Source of the DNA: an uncultured Clostridia bacterium
GTDB taxonomy: Bacteria > Bacillota > Clostridia > Christensenellales > Aristaeellaceae
DNA: 44,198 bases
NCBI GenBank assembly: GCA_947624355.1
Contig: CANQKI010000007.1
Location: 1-44,198, forward strand
Reading direction: 5' to 3'
The position numbers were made by a program, and so were the translations under genes. Shown here in pieces: positions 8,335 to 16,551 of the stretch (the first letter of the stretch is position 1; the number at the start of each line of letters is the position of its first letter). A model generated the notes under the pieces. It had not been told where the DNA came from. It made no database searches and saw nothing but the letters and a program-made list of their open reading frames with translations.

Positions 8335-9465
8335 TCAGTATTTTCTCGCTCCCCGCACCCACGCAGCGGAGACCCGGCAATCATCGTCCATCAGGATAAT
8401 ATCCGCGTCGTGCCCCGGCGTAAGCGAACCCTTTTTGTCCGCCAGGCCGACGGATTCCGCCGGGGTCAGGCTGGCGGCCCGGACGGCCTCGTACATAGGC
8501 GCGTGGGCATAATCCCGCCAGTTCCGCACGGCGTCGTTCAGCTTCAGCACGCTGCCAGCAATGGTGCCGTCCCGGAGGCGGCAGGCCACGCCCTCCACGA
8601 AAATGGGCTGGCCCCCCAGGGTGTATTCCCCGTCCGGCATGCCCCCGGCCCGAGTGCAGTCGGTAATCAGCGTCAGTTTATCCCCCTTGATTTTCCGCAG
8701 CAGGGGGAAAAGCCGCCTGTCTACGTGAAAGGTGTCCGCAATGAGCTCGCAGTATGCGTCTGCCTCCAGCAGGGCGGCCACCGCGCCCGGGGCCCGGTGC
8801 AGCAGGGGCGGCATGGCGTTGAAAAGATGGGTGGCGTGGTTCGCCCCCGCCCGGGCGGCAGCCGCAGCCTGGTCATAATCCGCGTCGGTGTGGCCCACGG
8901 ACAGCACGATATCCGTTTTTTCCTTCAGCACGCGGACGCATTCCTCCCCGCCCGGCATTTCGGGGGCCAGGGTCAGGAGGCGGATCACGTCGGCATAAGG
9001 CAGGATTTTTTCCGCGTCGGGAGGCAGGATGTGCTCCCCCGCCTGGGCGCCCTTGCGCTTGGGGTTGATGAAGGGGCCTTCCGCGTGGCAGCCCAGGATT
9101 TCCGCCCCGTCAAACCCGGCGCTTCGGGATTCCGCCATCAGCCCCTTGATCTGCCCGAAAACGGTTTCCAGCGTATCCCAGGAAACGGTCATGGTGGTAG
9201 GCAGGAAGGACGTGACGCCGTTTGCCAGCACGCCCTTCGCCATGCGGCGCAGGCCGTCCGCGTCCCCGTCGGAAGCGTCGGCCCCCAGATACCCGTGAAT
9301 GTGCACGTCCACAAGCCCCGGGGCCACGTACCACCCTCCGGCGTCGATCACTTCATCCGCCCCCGCCGGATCGCCCAGGCCCGCAATCCGTTCGCCAAAC
9401 AAAAGCGCCTTTCCCGCGATTTCCCCGTCCGGCATCAGAATCCGCCCGTTGACAATGGCCCGCAT
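8335..9465 (-). CDS. nagA: N-acetylglucosamine-6-phosphate deacetylase
   Basis: The enzyme deacetylates GlcNAc-6-phosphate to glucosamine-6-phosphate in amino-sugar breakdown and cell-wall recycling. The 376-residue protein has the amidohydrolase fold with metal and catalytic residues in place: His55 and His57 (DVHIHGY), Glu129 (GCHAEGPF), His192 (SVGHTDA), His213 (ATHLFNAM) and catalytic Asp269 (LITDCTRAGG). AAGGAAGGG precedes the ATG. It is first in an operon with pcp. nagB is not in the window. Together with the GH88 hydrolase it suggests use of host or mucin-type amino sugars. Confidence 0.95.
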   Translation of the reverse strand: MRAIVNGRILMPDGEIAGKALLFGERIAGLGDPAGADEVIDAGGWYVAPGLVDVHIHGYLGADASDGDADGLRRMAKGVLANGVTSFLPTTMTVSWDTLETVFGQIKGLMAESRSAGFDGAEILGCHAEGPFINPKRKGAQAGEHILPPDAEKILPYADVIRLLTLAPEMPGGEECVRVLKEKTDIVLSVGHTDADYDQAAAAARAGANHATHLFNAMPPLLHRAPGAVAALLEADAYCELIADTFHVDRRLFPLLRKIKGDKLTLITDCTRAGGMPDGEYTLGGQPIFVEGVACRLRDGTIAGSVLKLNDAVRNWRDYAHAPMYEAVRAASLTPAESVGLADKKGSLTPGHDADIILMDDDCRVSAAWVRGARKY

Positions 9466-9497
9466 CCGAATCCCTTCCTTATCTTTCGGTTTTTTTC

Positions 9498-9527
9498 ATT
9501 ATAAATCAAACTGCCTCTTCTGTGCAA
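9498..9527 (-). promoter_or_regulatory. Promoter of nagA-pcp
   Basis: Minus strand TTGCAC, 18-bp spacer, TATAAT, about 33 bp before the nagA start. The -35 box touches the T-run of the terminator of the upstream gene. No operator palindrome was recognised. Confidence 0.7.
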
Positions 9528-9567
9528 TAAAAAAGCAAAACTGGGCACCGACAAAATCGATGCCCAG
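9526..9567 (-). terminator. Rho-independent terminator of the GerMN gene
   Basis: On the minus strand a CTGGGCA/TGCCCAG hairpin (9541-9567) is followed by TTTTGCTTTTTTA, 33 bp after the GerMN stop codon. Confidence 0.8.
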
Positions 9568-9599
9568 CAGCCATATGCGATAAACCGCACTTCATTGAT

Positions 9600-10667
9600 T
9601 CAGTCTATTTCAATTACGCCTGGATAATAAGTCATGATCTCGGTGTCCTGGTTGATAAAAGTGGTCTGGGCCTGTTCGGGGGGCTGGTATTCCTGACCGT
9701 CCACGGCGATTTTCACCTGCTTGACGCCCGGGAACTGGGAGGCGGTGAACACGATGGCCCGCAGGGTCTGCACCCCGTTTTCCCCCTCCACGGCTTCCAT
9801 GAATTCCTTGGTGAAGTTGACGGTAACCACGCCGTTTTTCATGCTGACCCCCAGCAGCCCGCAGTCCTTGGGCAGGGGCGCTTCCAGGCCGCTGTCCGCC
9901 TTGGGGCCTTTCGCTAACTCCAGGATGGCGGTGGCCACATCGGGATCGGAATAGACCGTGCGGGTGACGGGCACCAGCATCCGCCCGGAGGACGCCGGGA
10001 AATAAAGCTGCACGGTGTCCGCCCCGGCCGTGGCCAGGGTTTCCACGCTCTCCAGGTTCAGGTCGCTCCCCGTGAACACGCCGGATACGTCCGTGCCGTA
10101 GGTGAGCATGCTGCGCTTCTGCCCGTCAAAGAGGAAGGAAACCTCCTCCACCGTGTCAAATTCGCACAGCGTCTGGGCCACGGACTGCACCATCAGCGTT
10201 TCCTGCTCGGCATTCTGGCAGTTGAGGGCTTCTTCCGAAAGGTCCACCCGGGCCTTGCCGTCGGCAATATCCAGGTCGATCTTCGTGCCCTCGGGCACGG
10301 TGGTTTTGAGGCCCAGCCGGGCGGCGGCCAGGTCGTTCTGCGAGGACGCCACCATCAGGCTGAGCGCCGCCTTGGCAATGCCGTCCGTCTTCTCCACCTG
10401 CCGCGTCACGGGCACCAGATACCCTTCCCCGTCCTGATAATAGACCACGATGGACTGGGTTTCCACCGGCACGTTGCCCGTGGTGACGGTATCGGTGACG
10501 GCGGAGGGCTCCTGCTCCAAAGCGGTATACTGGGCCATCGGTGCGTCGTCCTGCCGCAGGGCCAGGGCCACCACCAGCGCCGAAGCGCACAGAATCAGCA
10601 TTCTTTCCACATCCACCCGGCGGATATTGGGCTTCCATTTCCAATTCTTCAAATTCAGGCCTTTCAT
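9600..10667 (-). CDS. Membrane-anchored protein with two GerMN domains
   Basis: GerMN domains occur in the spore-germination/cortex protein GerM and in surface proteins of Gram-positive bacteria. This protein of about 355 residues has a short basic N-terminus, one membrane segment (about 22-38, MLILCASALVVALAL) and then two GerMN-like repeats, roughly 75-195 and 215-335. Signs are VVYYQDGEGYLVPVTRQV and VQLYFPASSGRMLVPVTRTV at the starts, and RVDLSEEAL and TVNFTKEFMEAV later in each. I chose the ATG at 10667 (AGGA four bases upstream) over a GTG at 10679 whose AAGGAG lies only one base away. A germination or cortex role is inference from the domain. Confidence 0.85.
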   Translation of the reverse strand: MKGLNLKNWKWKPNIRRVDVERMLILCASALVVALALRQDDAPMAQYTALEQEPSAVTDTVTTGNVPVETQSIVVYYQDGEGYLVPVTRQVEKTDGIAKAALSLMVASSQNDLAAARLGLKTTVPEGTKIDLDIADGKARVDLSEEALNCQNAEQETLMVQSVAQTLCEFDTVEEVSFLFDGQKRSMLTYGTDVSGVFTGSDLNLESVETLATAGADTVQLYFPASSGRMLVPVTRTVYSDPDVATAILELAKGPKADSGLEAPLPKDCGLLGVSMKNGVVTVNFTKEFMEAVEGENGVQTLRAIVFTASQFPGVKQVKIAVDGQEYQPPEQAQTTFINQDTEIMTYYPGVIEID

Positions 10668-10777
10668 GAATTCCTGCACACTCCTTCATTGCGTCCTTGC
10701 GCCTATTTGTATGTGGGAAATCGGGAAAGCATGAATGCCTTTTCGGGAGAATTTACATTTGCGGCGCGGGTTTTTGC

Positions 10778-10807
10778 TTGCCTTTCCGGGCAACCATACG
10801 GTATAAT
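10778..10807 (+). promoter_or_regulatory. Promoter of the metallo-beta-lactamase-fold gene
   Basis: TTGCCT, an 18-bp spacer beginning TTCCGGG, and TATAAT. Transcription should begin within or just before the hairpin leader that follows directly. Confidence 0.75.
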
Positions 10808-10808
10808 A

Positions 10809-10876
10809 TTTAGACGACCGGCCCGAAGGGCGGTCGGCCGGGTCGCCGGGCCGCGTACGCGAGCACGACGACAAAC
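10809..10876 (+). repeat. Double-hairpin leader repeat, copy 4
   Basis: The unit starts TTTAG right behind the -10 box, has a first stem GACCGGCCC/GGGCGGTC, a second GTCGCCGGG-type stem closing with GACGAC, and ends ACAAAC just before the ribosome binding site AAGGAGG. It is clearly related to three tandem units at 35369-35589. It may act as an RNA leader; function is unknown. Confidence 0.75.
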
Positions 10877-10891
10877 GCGAAGGAGGAACCA

Positions 10892-11770
10892 ATGAAACGA
10901 TTTCTTGCGTGCTTAATGCTGTGCTGCTGCCTGGCCGCGGCAGCCGGGGCAGAAGTGTACGTAGACAAAGAAAAGCCCGCCGACTGGGAAAACCGCGATC
11001 TCCTTCGCCTGACGGTGTTCCGCACGGGGGAAAGCGACTGCATGCTGCTGGAAGCCGGGGGCGAGGCCATGATGATCGACGGCGGGGCGGACAAATATCG
11101 CGAAAAGCTCCGGGACGCCCTGGCCGCCCGGAATATCACCCACCTCAAATATATTTACAGCACCCATCCCCACGACGACCACATCAACGGCCTGTACCGC
11201 ATCATGCAGTACGGCATCACGGCAGACGAATTTCTCTGCTCCTTCGCCGAAAATTTCAGTTATGTGGATAAGGACCTGAACGTGGATCTGCAGGCCCGCA
11301 CGGTGCGGCAGGCGGAAAAATCCGGCATTCCCTTCCGCCAGGTCATGGCCGGGGACGAAATCGCCCTGGGCGGCGCCACGCTGCACTTTTACCAGTGGTA
11401 CGAAGGCAGCACAATCGACGCCCGGTGCCCCATGACCCGGGTGGAATTCGGGGACGCCGTCCTGCTGCTCACCAGCGATATCATCGGCGAAACCCAGCGC
11501 TATTTCCTGGAAACCCTGCCCCCCGAAGCCCTCAAGGCGGACGTGGTGAAGGCCCCCCACCACGGGCTCACCGCTTTCGTTTCCGAATTTCTGGACGCCG
11601 TGGATCCTTCCTTTATTTTCATCACCAATTACGACGACGATTCCGCCCGGAGAACGGTCAACCAGGCCAATAATCGCAAACTGCCTTACAAACACGCCGG
11701 CTCGGGCACCATCATCCTGGAAACCGACGGCACGGACTGGTATATCGAGCAGCTGGTCAAGCAATTCTGA
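10892..11770 (+). CDS. Secreted metallo-beta-lactamase-fold hydrolase (ComEC-C-terminal-like)
   Basis: The 292-residue protein begins with a signal peptide (about residues 1-20, MKRFLACLMLCCCLAAAAG) and continues with a metallo-hydrolase domain. The metal motif is THPHDDHINGL (His92, His94, Asp96, His97); further ligands are plausible in LLTSDI and KAPHHGLTAF. Stand-alone proteins of this type resemble the C-terminal domain of the DNA-uptake protein ComEC, but no competence genes are nearby and the substrate is unknown (nucleic acid or phosphodiester are possibilities). AAGGAGG sits 6 bases before the ATG. Transcription starts in a double-hairpin leader. Confidence 0.8.
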   Translation: MKRFLACLMLCCCLAAAAGAEVYVDKEKPADWENRDLLRLTVFRTGESDCMLLEAGGEAMMIDGGADKYREKLRDALAARNITHLKYIYSTHPHDDHINGLYRIMQYGITADEFLCSFAENFSYVDKDLNVDLQARTVRQAEKSGIPFRQVMAGDEIALGGATLHFYQWYEGSTIDARCPMTRVEFGDAVLLLTSDIIGETQRYFLETLPPEALKADVVKAPHHGLTAFVSEFLDAVDPSFIFITNYDDDSARRTVNQANNRKLPYKHAGSGTIILETDGTDWYIEQLVKQF

Positions 11771-11794
11771 CAGAATTCGATGCAAAACAAACGC

Positions 11795-11820
11795 CGCCCC
11801 GGCAGATAACTGCCGGGGCG
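11795..11820. terminator. Bidirectional hairpin between convergent genes
   Basis: CGCCCCGGCAG pairs perfectly with CTGCCGGGGCG over a 4-nt loop, 24 bp after the metallo-hydrolase stop and 57 bp beyond the acyltransferase stop. The T-run is weak, so efficiency is uncertain. Confidence 0.65.
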
Positions 11821-11877
11821 ATTCGGGTTTGACTGCATGTGAATCCGGGCCGTTACCCGATTGCGTCCTGCGGGGCC

Positions 11878-12978
11878 CTATCTGCTCCTGTTTCCCACCA
11901 AAACCAGATAAATTCTGTGGAAGTATTTATCCAGAACAACGCTCAAAAGAAGACACAGACAGAATATGACAACCGGTATTCCGAAATACAATACGGTCTG
12001 ACACAAAGCCGTCTGCGGCAAAAGTTTCGTCAGCGCTTTTCTTAAGACTGTCTCATTGCATTCGTGAAACAGGTAAATTGAGAAGCTGTATTTTGCTACA
12101 TACATTAATCCTTTATGCATATTTCCTTCAGGTATTTTTGTGGTGAAACGGTAAAAGAAAATCAGGCCGATGAAAATTGTTATAGAATGAAACAGGTAAT
12201 GTATAGCCGCATCCTTTGTCAGGAAGTCCAGAACAATTGCGAAAATATATGCGATGATAATATAAGATCCTTTTATTTTCTCCACATCGTTGAATTTTAT
12301 TGAATATTTTACGAAATAATATCCCAGGCAAAAATAGATCAAGGCTGATTCGTTAAGAAAGAAAAGATGCGTATGAACATTCAGAATTATCATAAGCAAT
12401 AAAACGGCCAGTACCACTTTTGGAAACCTGTCTATCAATCGTTTAATAACAATCGCCAGAATATTCAGAACCATTAAATCCCTTAGAAACCATAGCTGCT
12501 GACATATGGGAAAGGGATATTGGTCATCAAGAAAACCGAGATACGCATTTGCAAATTCCGCAATACCCCAGTTGGAAATAATCTTATACCCCCGGGAAAA
12601 AAACGGGCTGAAAACCGCAAAATGCTGGGCGACAAAAAATATCAAGATCCACGCAGTGTTAAAAATAAGATATGGAATCAATAAAGATTTTAGTTTCTTT
12701 TTGATATTTTCCACCCAGGTGAATTCTTTTTTATACAGCAGTACCGCAGATATAAAGAAATATCCGGGAACTGCACAGCGGGAGATAATCTGCGAGATGA
12801 TATACTCCACGGAAGCAAGCCACAGAGGAACCTGCAAAACAACATTTTCTCCCGAAAAATGGACCTCTTCTGCGTAGGAATGAATAAAAATCACCATGAC
12901 CGTGAACCAAATTTTAAGAATCCGGATTCTTTCGGATTCTTCGGTACTGATAACGTAGCGTTTGTTTGGAGTTTCCAC
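11878..12978 (-). CDS. Membrane acyltransferase (acyltransferase 3 family)
   Basis: The 366-residue polytopic protein has about ten predicted helices and matches the acyltransferase-3 type that O-acetylates cell-surface polysaccharide, peptidoglycan or lipids. The N-terminus ERIRILKIWFTVMVIFIHSY carries the first-helix His, and AVPGYFFISAVLLYKKE with WFLRDLMVLNIL fit the family. Base composition is AT-richer than nearly everything to its left and right, suggesting acquisition. The start is GTG at 12978 with AGGGGGG 7 bases upstream. Its only visible promoter lies in a segment bounded by inverted repeats and currently points away, so I infer phase-variable expression, off in this sequence. Confidence 0.85.
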   Translation of the reverse strand: METPNKRYVISTEESERIRILKIWFTVMVIFIHSYAEEVHFSGENVVLQVPLWLASVEYIISQIISRCAVPGYFFISAVLLYKKEFTWVENIKKKLKSLLIPYLIFNTAWILIFFVAQHFAVFSPFFSRGYKIISNWGIAEFANAYLGFLDDQYPFPICQQLWFLRDLMVLNILAIVIKRLIDRFPKVVLAVLLLMIILNVHTHLFFLNESALIYFCLGYYFVKYSIKFNDVEKIKGSYIIIAYIFAIVLDFLTKDAAIHYLFHSITIFIGLIFFYRFTTKIPEGNMHKGLMYVAKYSFSIYLFHECNETVLRKALTKLLPQTALCQTVLYFGIPVVIFCLCLLLSVVLDKYFHRIYLVLVGNRSR

Positions 12979-12999
12979 AAAATTCCCCCCTGATTTTGA

Positions 13000-13150
13000 A
13001 AAAGTGTACTTTTCTGTAAGAGGAAAAAGCCACCTGCATTATTTGCTATAGAGCGAAAAAATAGTTTGCGCTAACGTTGACAACCATGCAAATTAGTGTT
13101 ATATTATGCATGGATAGGTAAGTGACAGTTTTACAGAAAAGTACACATTT
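13000..13150. promoter_or_regulatory. Invertible DNA segment with flanking recombination sites
   Basis: A 16-bp perfect inverted repeat, GTGTACTTTTCTGTAA (13004-13019) and its complement (13131-13146), bounds 111 bp. Each repeat contains a dyad around a central dinucleotide: AAAAGT-GT-ACTTTT at 13000-13013 and AAAAGT-AC-ACATTT at 13137-13150, the layout used by serine recombinases. A consensus promoter lies inside and a serine recombinase gene begins beside it. Inversion would turn the promoter toward the acyltransferase. This is a structural inference; inversion itself has not been observed. Confidence 0.8.
13077..13105 (+). promoter_or_regulatory. Consensus promoter inside the invertible segment (off orientation)
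   Basis: TTGACA, 17-bp spacer, TATATT, pointing right, antisense to the recombinase gene. After inversion it would occupy 13045-13073 on the minus strand, with a start about 60 bases before the acyltransferase GTG. Confidence 0.8.
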
Positions 13151-13168
13151 CTGTATAATCACCCCTCT

Positions 13169-13862
<694 letters not shown>

Positions 13863-13914
13863 CCTGTTTTTGTTTCCCGTTTTCCGATGATTTGCTTTCG
13901 TCCTGAAATTCTTT

Positions 13915-16551
13915 CTACAGCCGCTTTTTCTTCTGCATTTTCTCCCACAGTTCCTGGGAGGTTTTGCCCGGGTCGGATGCAGGGGCGGCGGACCGGGGTT
14001 TTTCTTTTTTGGGTTTTTTCGCCTTTACCTTGGGCTCGGCGGATTTTATCGAGGTCTTTTCCCAGGGAAGCCGCCGCTGGGCGATGTCCAATAGAAGAAT
14101 AATCAGTGCCGCCGTCAGCAGGGCGGACGTCAGGCTGCGCCTTGTGCGGGCCGCCGTTTCGGGGAAGGAAAGGAGTTCCTCCGGCGCGGTTACCGCCCGG
14201 CCTCCCGTATCCGCGCTCAGCTTCTGCAATGCCCCCGTGTCCTTTTCCCGCAGGTCGTATTCCCGGGAATAGGAGACCACTGCGCCGCCGGCCAGCCCGG
14301 CCACCGTTTCCCCGTCCTGCCGCACGGTGATTTCCACGGCGTAGGCCCCGGGGGCATCCATGTCAAGCGCCGCCTCGTACCGGGAAGGGGCCGTCCGCTC
14401 CAGAGGGATTTCCAGGGCTTCGCCCTCCGGGCCCGCTACCTGGGCCGAAACGGCGTATTCCGCCCCTGCCATTTCCTCCGGCAGGGTGTAAGTGATTTTC
14501 CCGTCCTCCGCGGTCATTTCCCCCGCCTGTTCCCGGGCGGGCAGTACGTGGGAAAGGAGGCCGCCAAAGAAAGCGGAAGCGTCGCTCCAGTTCAGGAACC
14601 CTTCGCTCCAGCCGCCCTCCACGTCGCTCATCCAGCACAGCACCCGCCCCGCGCCGTACTGCCACCAGGCCAGGATGGGGTCCTCCCGGTCGCTCACCAG
14701 GGACACGGTGGCCAGGGGCTTTTCGCTGGCCGCCAGATAGCCCGTCAGTTGGGGAAAACCTGGAAAATCCGTCAGGCTTTCGTCCGTGACGACGGGGGTA
14801 AAGACCCGGTTCTGCACGTAGGAGCCCGAAATCAGCATGGTTTCCTTGGTGAAAATTTTGGGCACGTTATCGAATTCCCCTGCGGCATAGGCCCGGCCGC
14901 CGCCAAGCTCCGCCAGGCGCATCATGGTGCGCACGTCCGCCCCGCTGCCCACGGCCACCGCCGTCAACGTAATGCCGTTTTCCCGCATGTCCTCCACGAT
15001 CTGGTCGTATCCCTGATCCCCGGATTCGCCGTCCGTCAGGAAAATCACATGCTTGTGGGGAGCGGAAACAGCTTTCAGGGCCTCCAGCCCCATGAGCAGG
15101 GGCGTGTAAAAGGCCGTGCCGCCGCCCGGGCGGATGGTGCCGATCTGGGCCTGGATGGCGGCAATATCCGTCACCTTCGTCATAGGCTGTACCCACTTGC
15201 CCTCGTCGTCAAAGGCGATGACGCCGATGCTGTCCTGCTCGGTGAGCACTTCCGCCGCCCGGCAGGCGGCCTCCTTGGCCACTTCCAGCCGCGTCACGCC
15301 GTACTGCCCCGCCGTCATGGAGCCCGATTTGTCGATAATGAGCAGCAGGGCGGTGGCGGGCAATTCCATTTTGTTTTTCACGTCAATGGTGACGGGCAGC
15401 ATGGTTTCCAGGGTGCTGCCCCGATAGCCCCCCAGGGCGTAGCTCTGGTCGCCGCCGAAAACGGCCACGCCCCGGCCCAGCTCCTTCGCCGCCGTATCCA
15501 GGGCGGCCATCTGTTTTTCCGTCAGGGAATCGGCGTCCACGTTCACCAGGGCCACGGCGTGCCAGGCTCGGTAATCCGCCGCGTTTTCGGGCAATGCGCC
15601 CGGGGCGGCCGTTTCCACCGTCATGCCCGCCGCTTCCAGCATTTTTTTGAGTTCCCGGCCCGCGCCGCTCTTTCCCTCGGCAACCAGCACGGCGGGCGCG
15701 CCCGTCACGGCCACGCAGGCCCCCATCCGGTCGTTCCGGGGCTGGCTGTCCCCGGGCAGCAGCACCTGGGCCTCATAGGTCATCACCCCGGCGTGATCGG
15801 CGGTATCCTGGAAAACGAAGGTGTTTTCCCCCCGGCGCAGGGTCACGTCCCGGCTGCCCGCCGCCGCGTGGTTTTTGTACAGCACGATCCGGGCGTCCCC
15901 CTCCCCCGTGCTGTTCACCGTCACGGTGACGGGGAAGGCCTGGCCCTCATAGGCCGAAGCGGTGGCCTGCACCCGGGTCACCTGGGCGTCCCGCCCGGCG
16001 GCGCTTTCCGCAGTCAAAGTATTGACCGGAATGCCCCGGTCCCGGAGCAGGGCCGCGTCCGCACCCTCCACCAGTCCGTCGCTGATAATGGCAATCCCCC
16101 CGGCGCAGTCCTCGGGCAGCAGCGCCCCGGCCAGCAGCAGGGCCTGCCGCAGGTCGCTGCCGTTGGGGTCGATCGCCGTCTGCACCCCGGCAAAAGCGGG
16201 ATCTTCGGACAGGGGCGTTTCCACCATGGCCCCGTTGCCGAAAGCGATCACCCCGGCCAGCCGGCCGTCCTCCAGGTTGTCCAGGGCCTGCCGGGCCAGA
16301 GCGTCCAGGTTCAGCCCCGAAGCGGAGGCCGACGCGTCCACCAGCAGCCAGGCCGCTTTTTGCCCTGCCGGACCGGGCACGCTGACCCCCGCCAGGCACA
16401 GGGCCAGGAGGGCAATCGATACCTGCCGCAGGGCATGGGAAACCCGGGCCTTCTTCGTGCGGGAAGGCCATTTTTTCGCCATCAGGAAAACCAGCAGGCC
16501 GCACACCGGCCACAGAAGCAGCAGCAAGGGCCGCGCCACATCAAAGAACAC
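13915..16551 (-). CDS. Membrane protein with VWA domain, last gene of the MoxR operon
   Basis: The 878-residue protein has two N-terminal membrane segments (about 7-24 and 42-58) and one near 785-805, with a long lysine-rich cytoplasmic tail (SIKSAEPKVKAKKPKKEK). A VWA domain with an intact metal site (DKSGSM, 407-412; LTDGESG later) is preceded by a degenerate VWA-like segment (LLVDASASAS, near 70-78) and a stretch around 285-390 (VLVAEGKSGAG, VAVFGGDQSYALGGY) resembling the glutamine-amidotransferase-like domains of related proteins. Such proteins accompany MoxR ATPases and DUF58 proteins, a group linked to envelope stress or protein complex assembly. It overlaps the preceding gene by 11 bp. 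The precise role is unknown. Confidence 0.8.
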   Translation of the reverse strand: MFFDVARPLLLLLWPVCGLLVFLMAKKWPSRTKKARVSHALRQVSIALLALCLAGVSVPGPAGQKAAWLLVDASASASGLNLDALARQALDNLEDGRLAGVIAFGNGAMVETPLSEDPAFAGVQTAIDPNGSDLRQALLLAGALLPEDCAGGIAIISDGLVEGADAALLRDRGIPVNTLTAESAAGRDAQVTRVQATASAYEGQAFPVTVTVNSTGEGDARIVLYKNHAAAGSRDVTLRRGENTFVFQDTADHAGVMTYEAQVLLPGDSQPRNDRMGACVAVTGAPAVLVAEGKSGAGRELKKMLEAAGMTVETAAPGALPENAADYRAWHAVALVNVDADSLTEKQMAALDTAAKELGRGVAVFGGDQSYALGGYRGSTLETMLPVTIDVKNKMELPATALLLIIDKSGSMTAGQYGVTRLEVAKEAACRAAEVLTEQDSIGVIAFDDEGKWVQPMTKVTDIAAIQAQIGTIRPGGGTAFYTPLLMGLEALKAVSAPHKHVIFLTDGESGDQGYDQIVEDMRENGITLTAVAVGSGADVRTMMRLAELGGGRAYAAGEFDNVPKIFTKETMLISGSYVQNRVFTPVVTDESLTDFPGFPQLTGYLAASEKPLATVSLVSDREDPILAWWQYGAGRVLCWMSDVEGGWSEGFLNWSDASAFFGGLLSHVLPAREQAGEMTAEDGKITYTLPEEMAGAEYAVSAQVAGPEGEALEIPLERTAPSRYEAALDMDAPGAYAVEITVRQDGETVAGLAGGAVVSYSREYDLREKDTGALQKLSADTGGRAVTAPEELLSFPETAARTRRSLTSALLTAALIILLLDIAQRRLPWEKTSIKSAEPKVKAKKPKKEKPRSAAPASDPGKTSQELWEKMQKKKRL

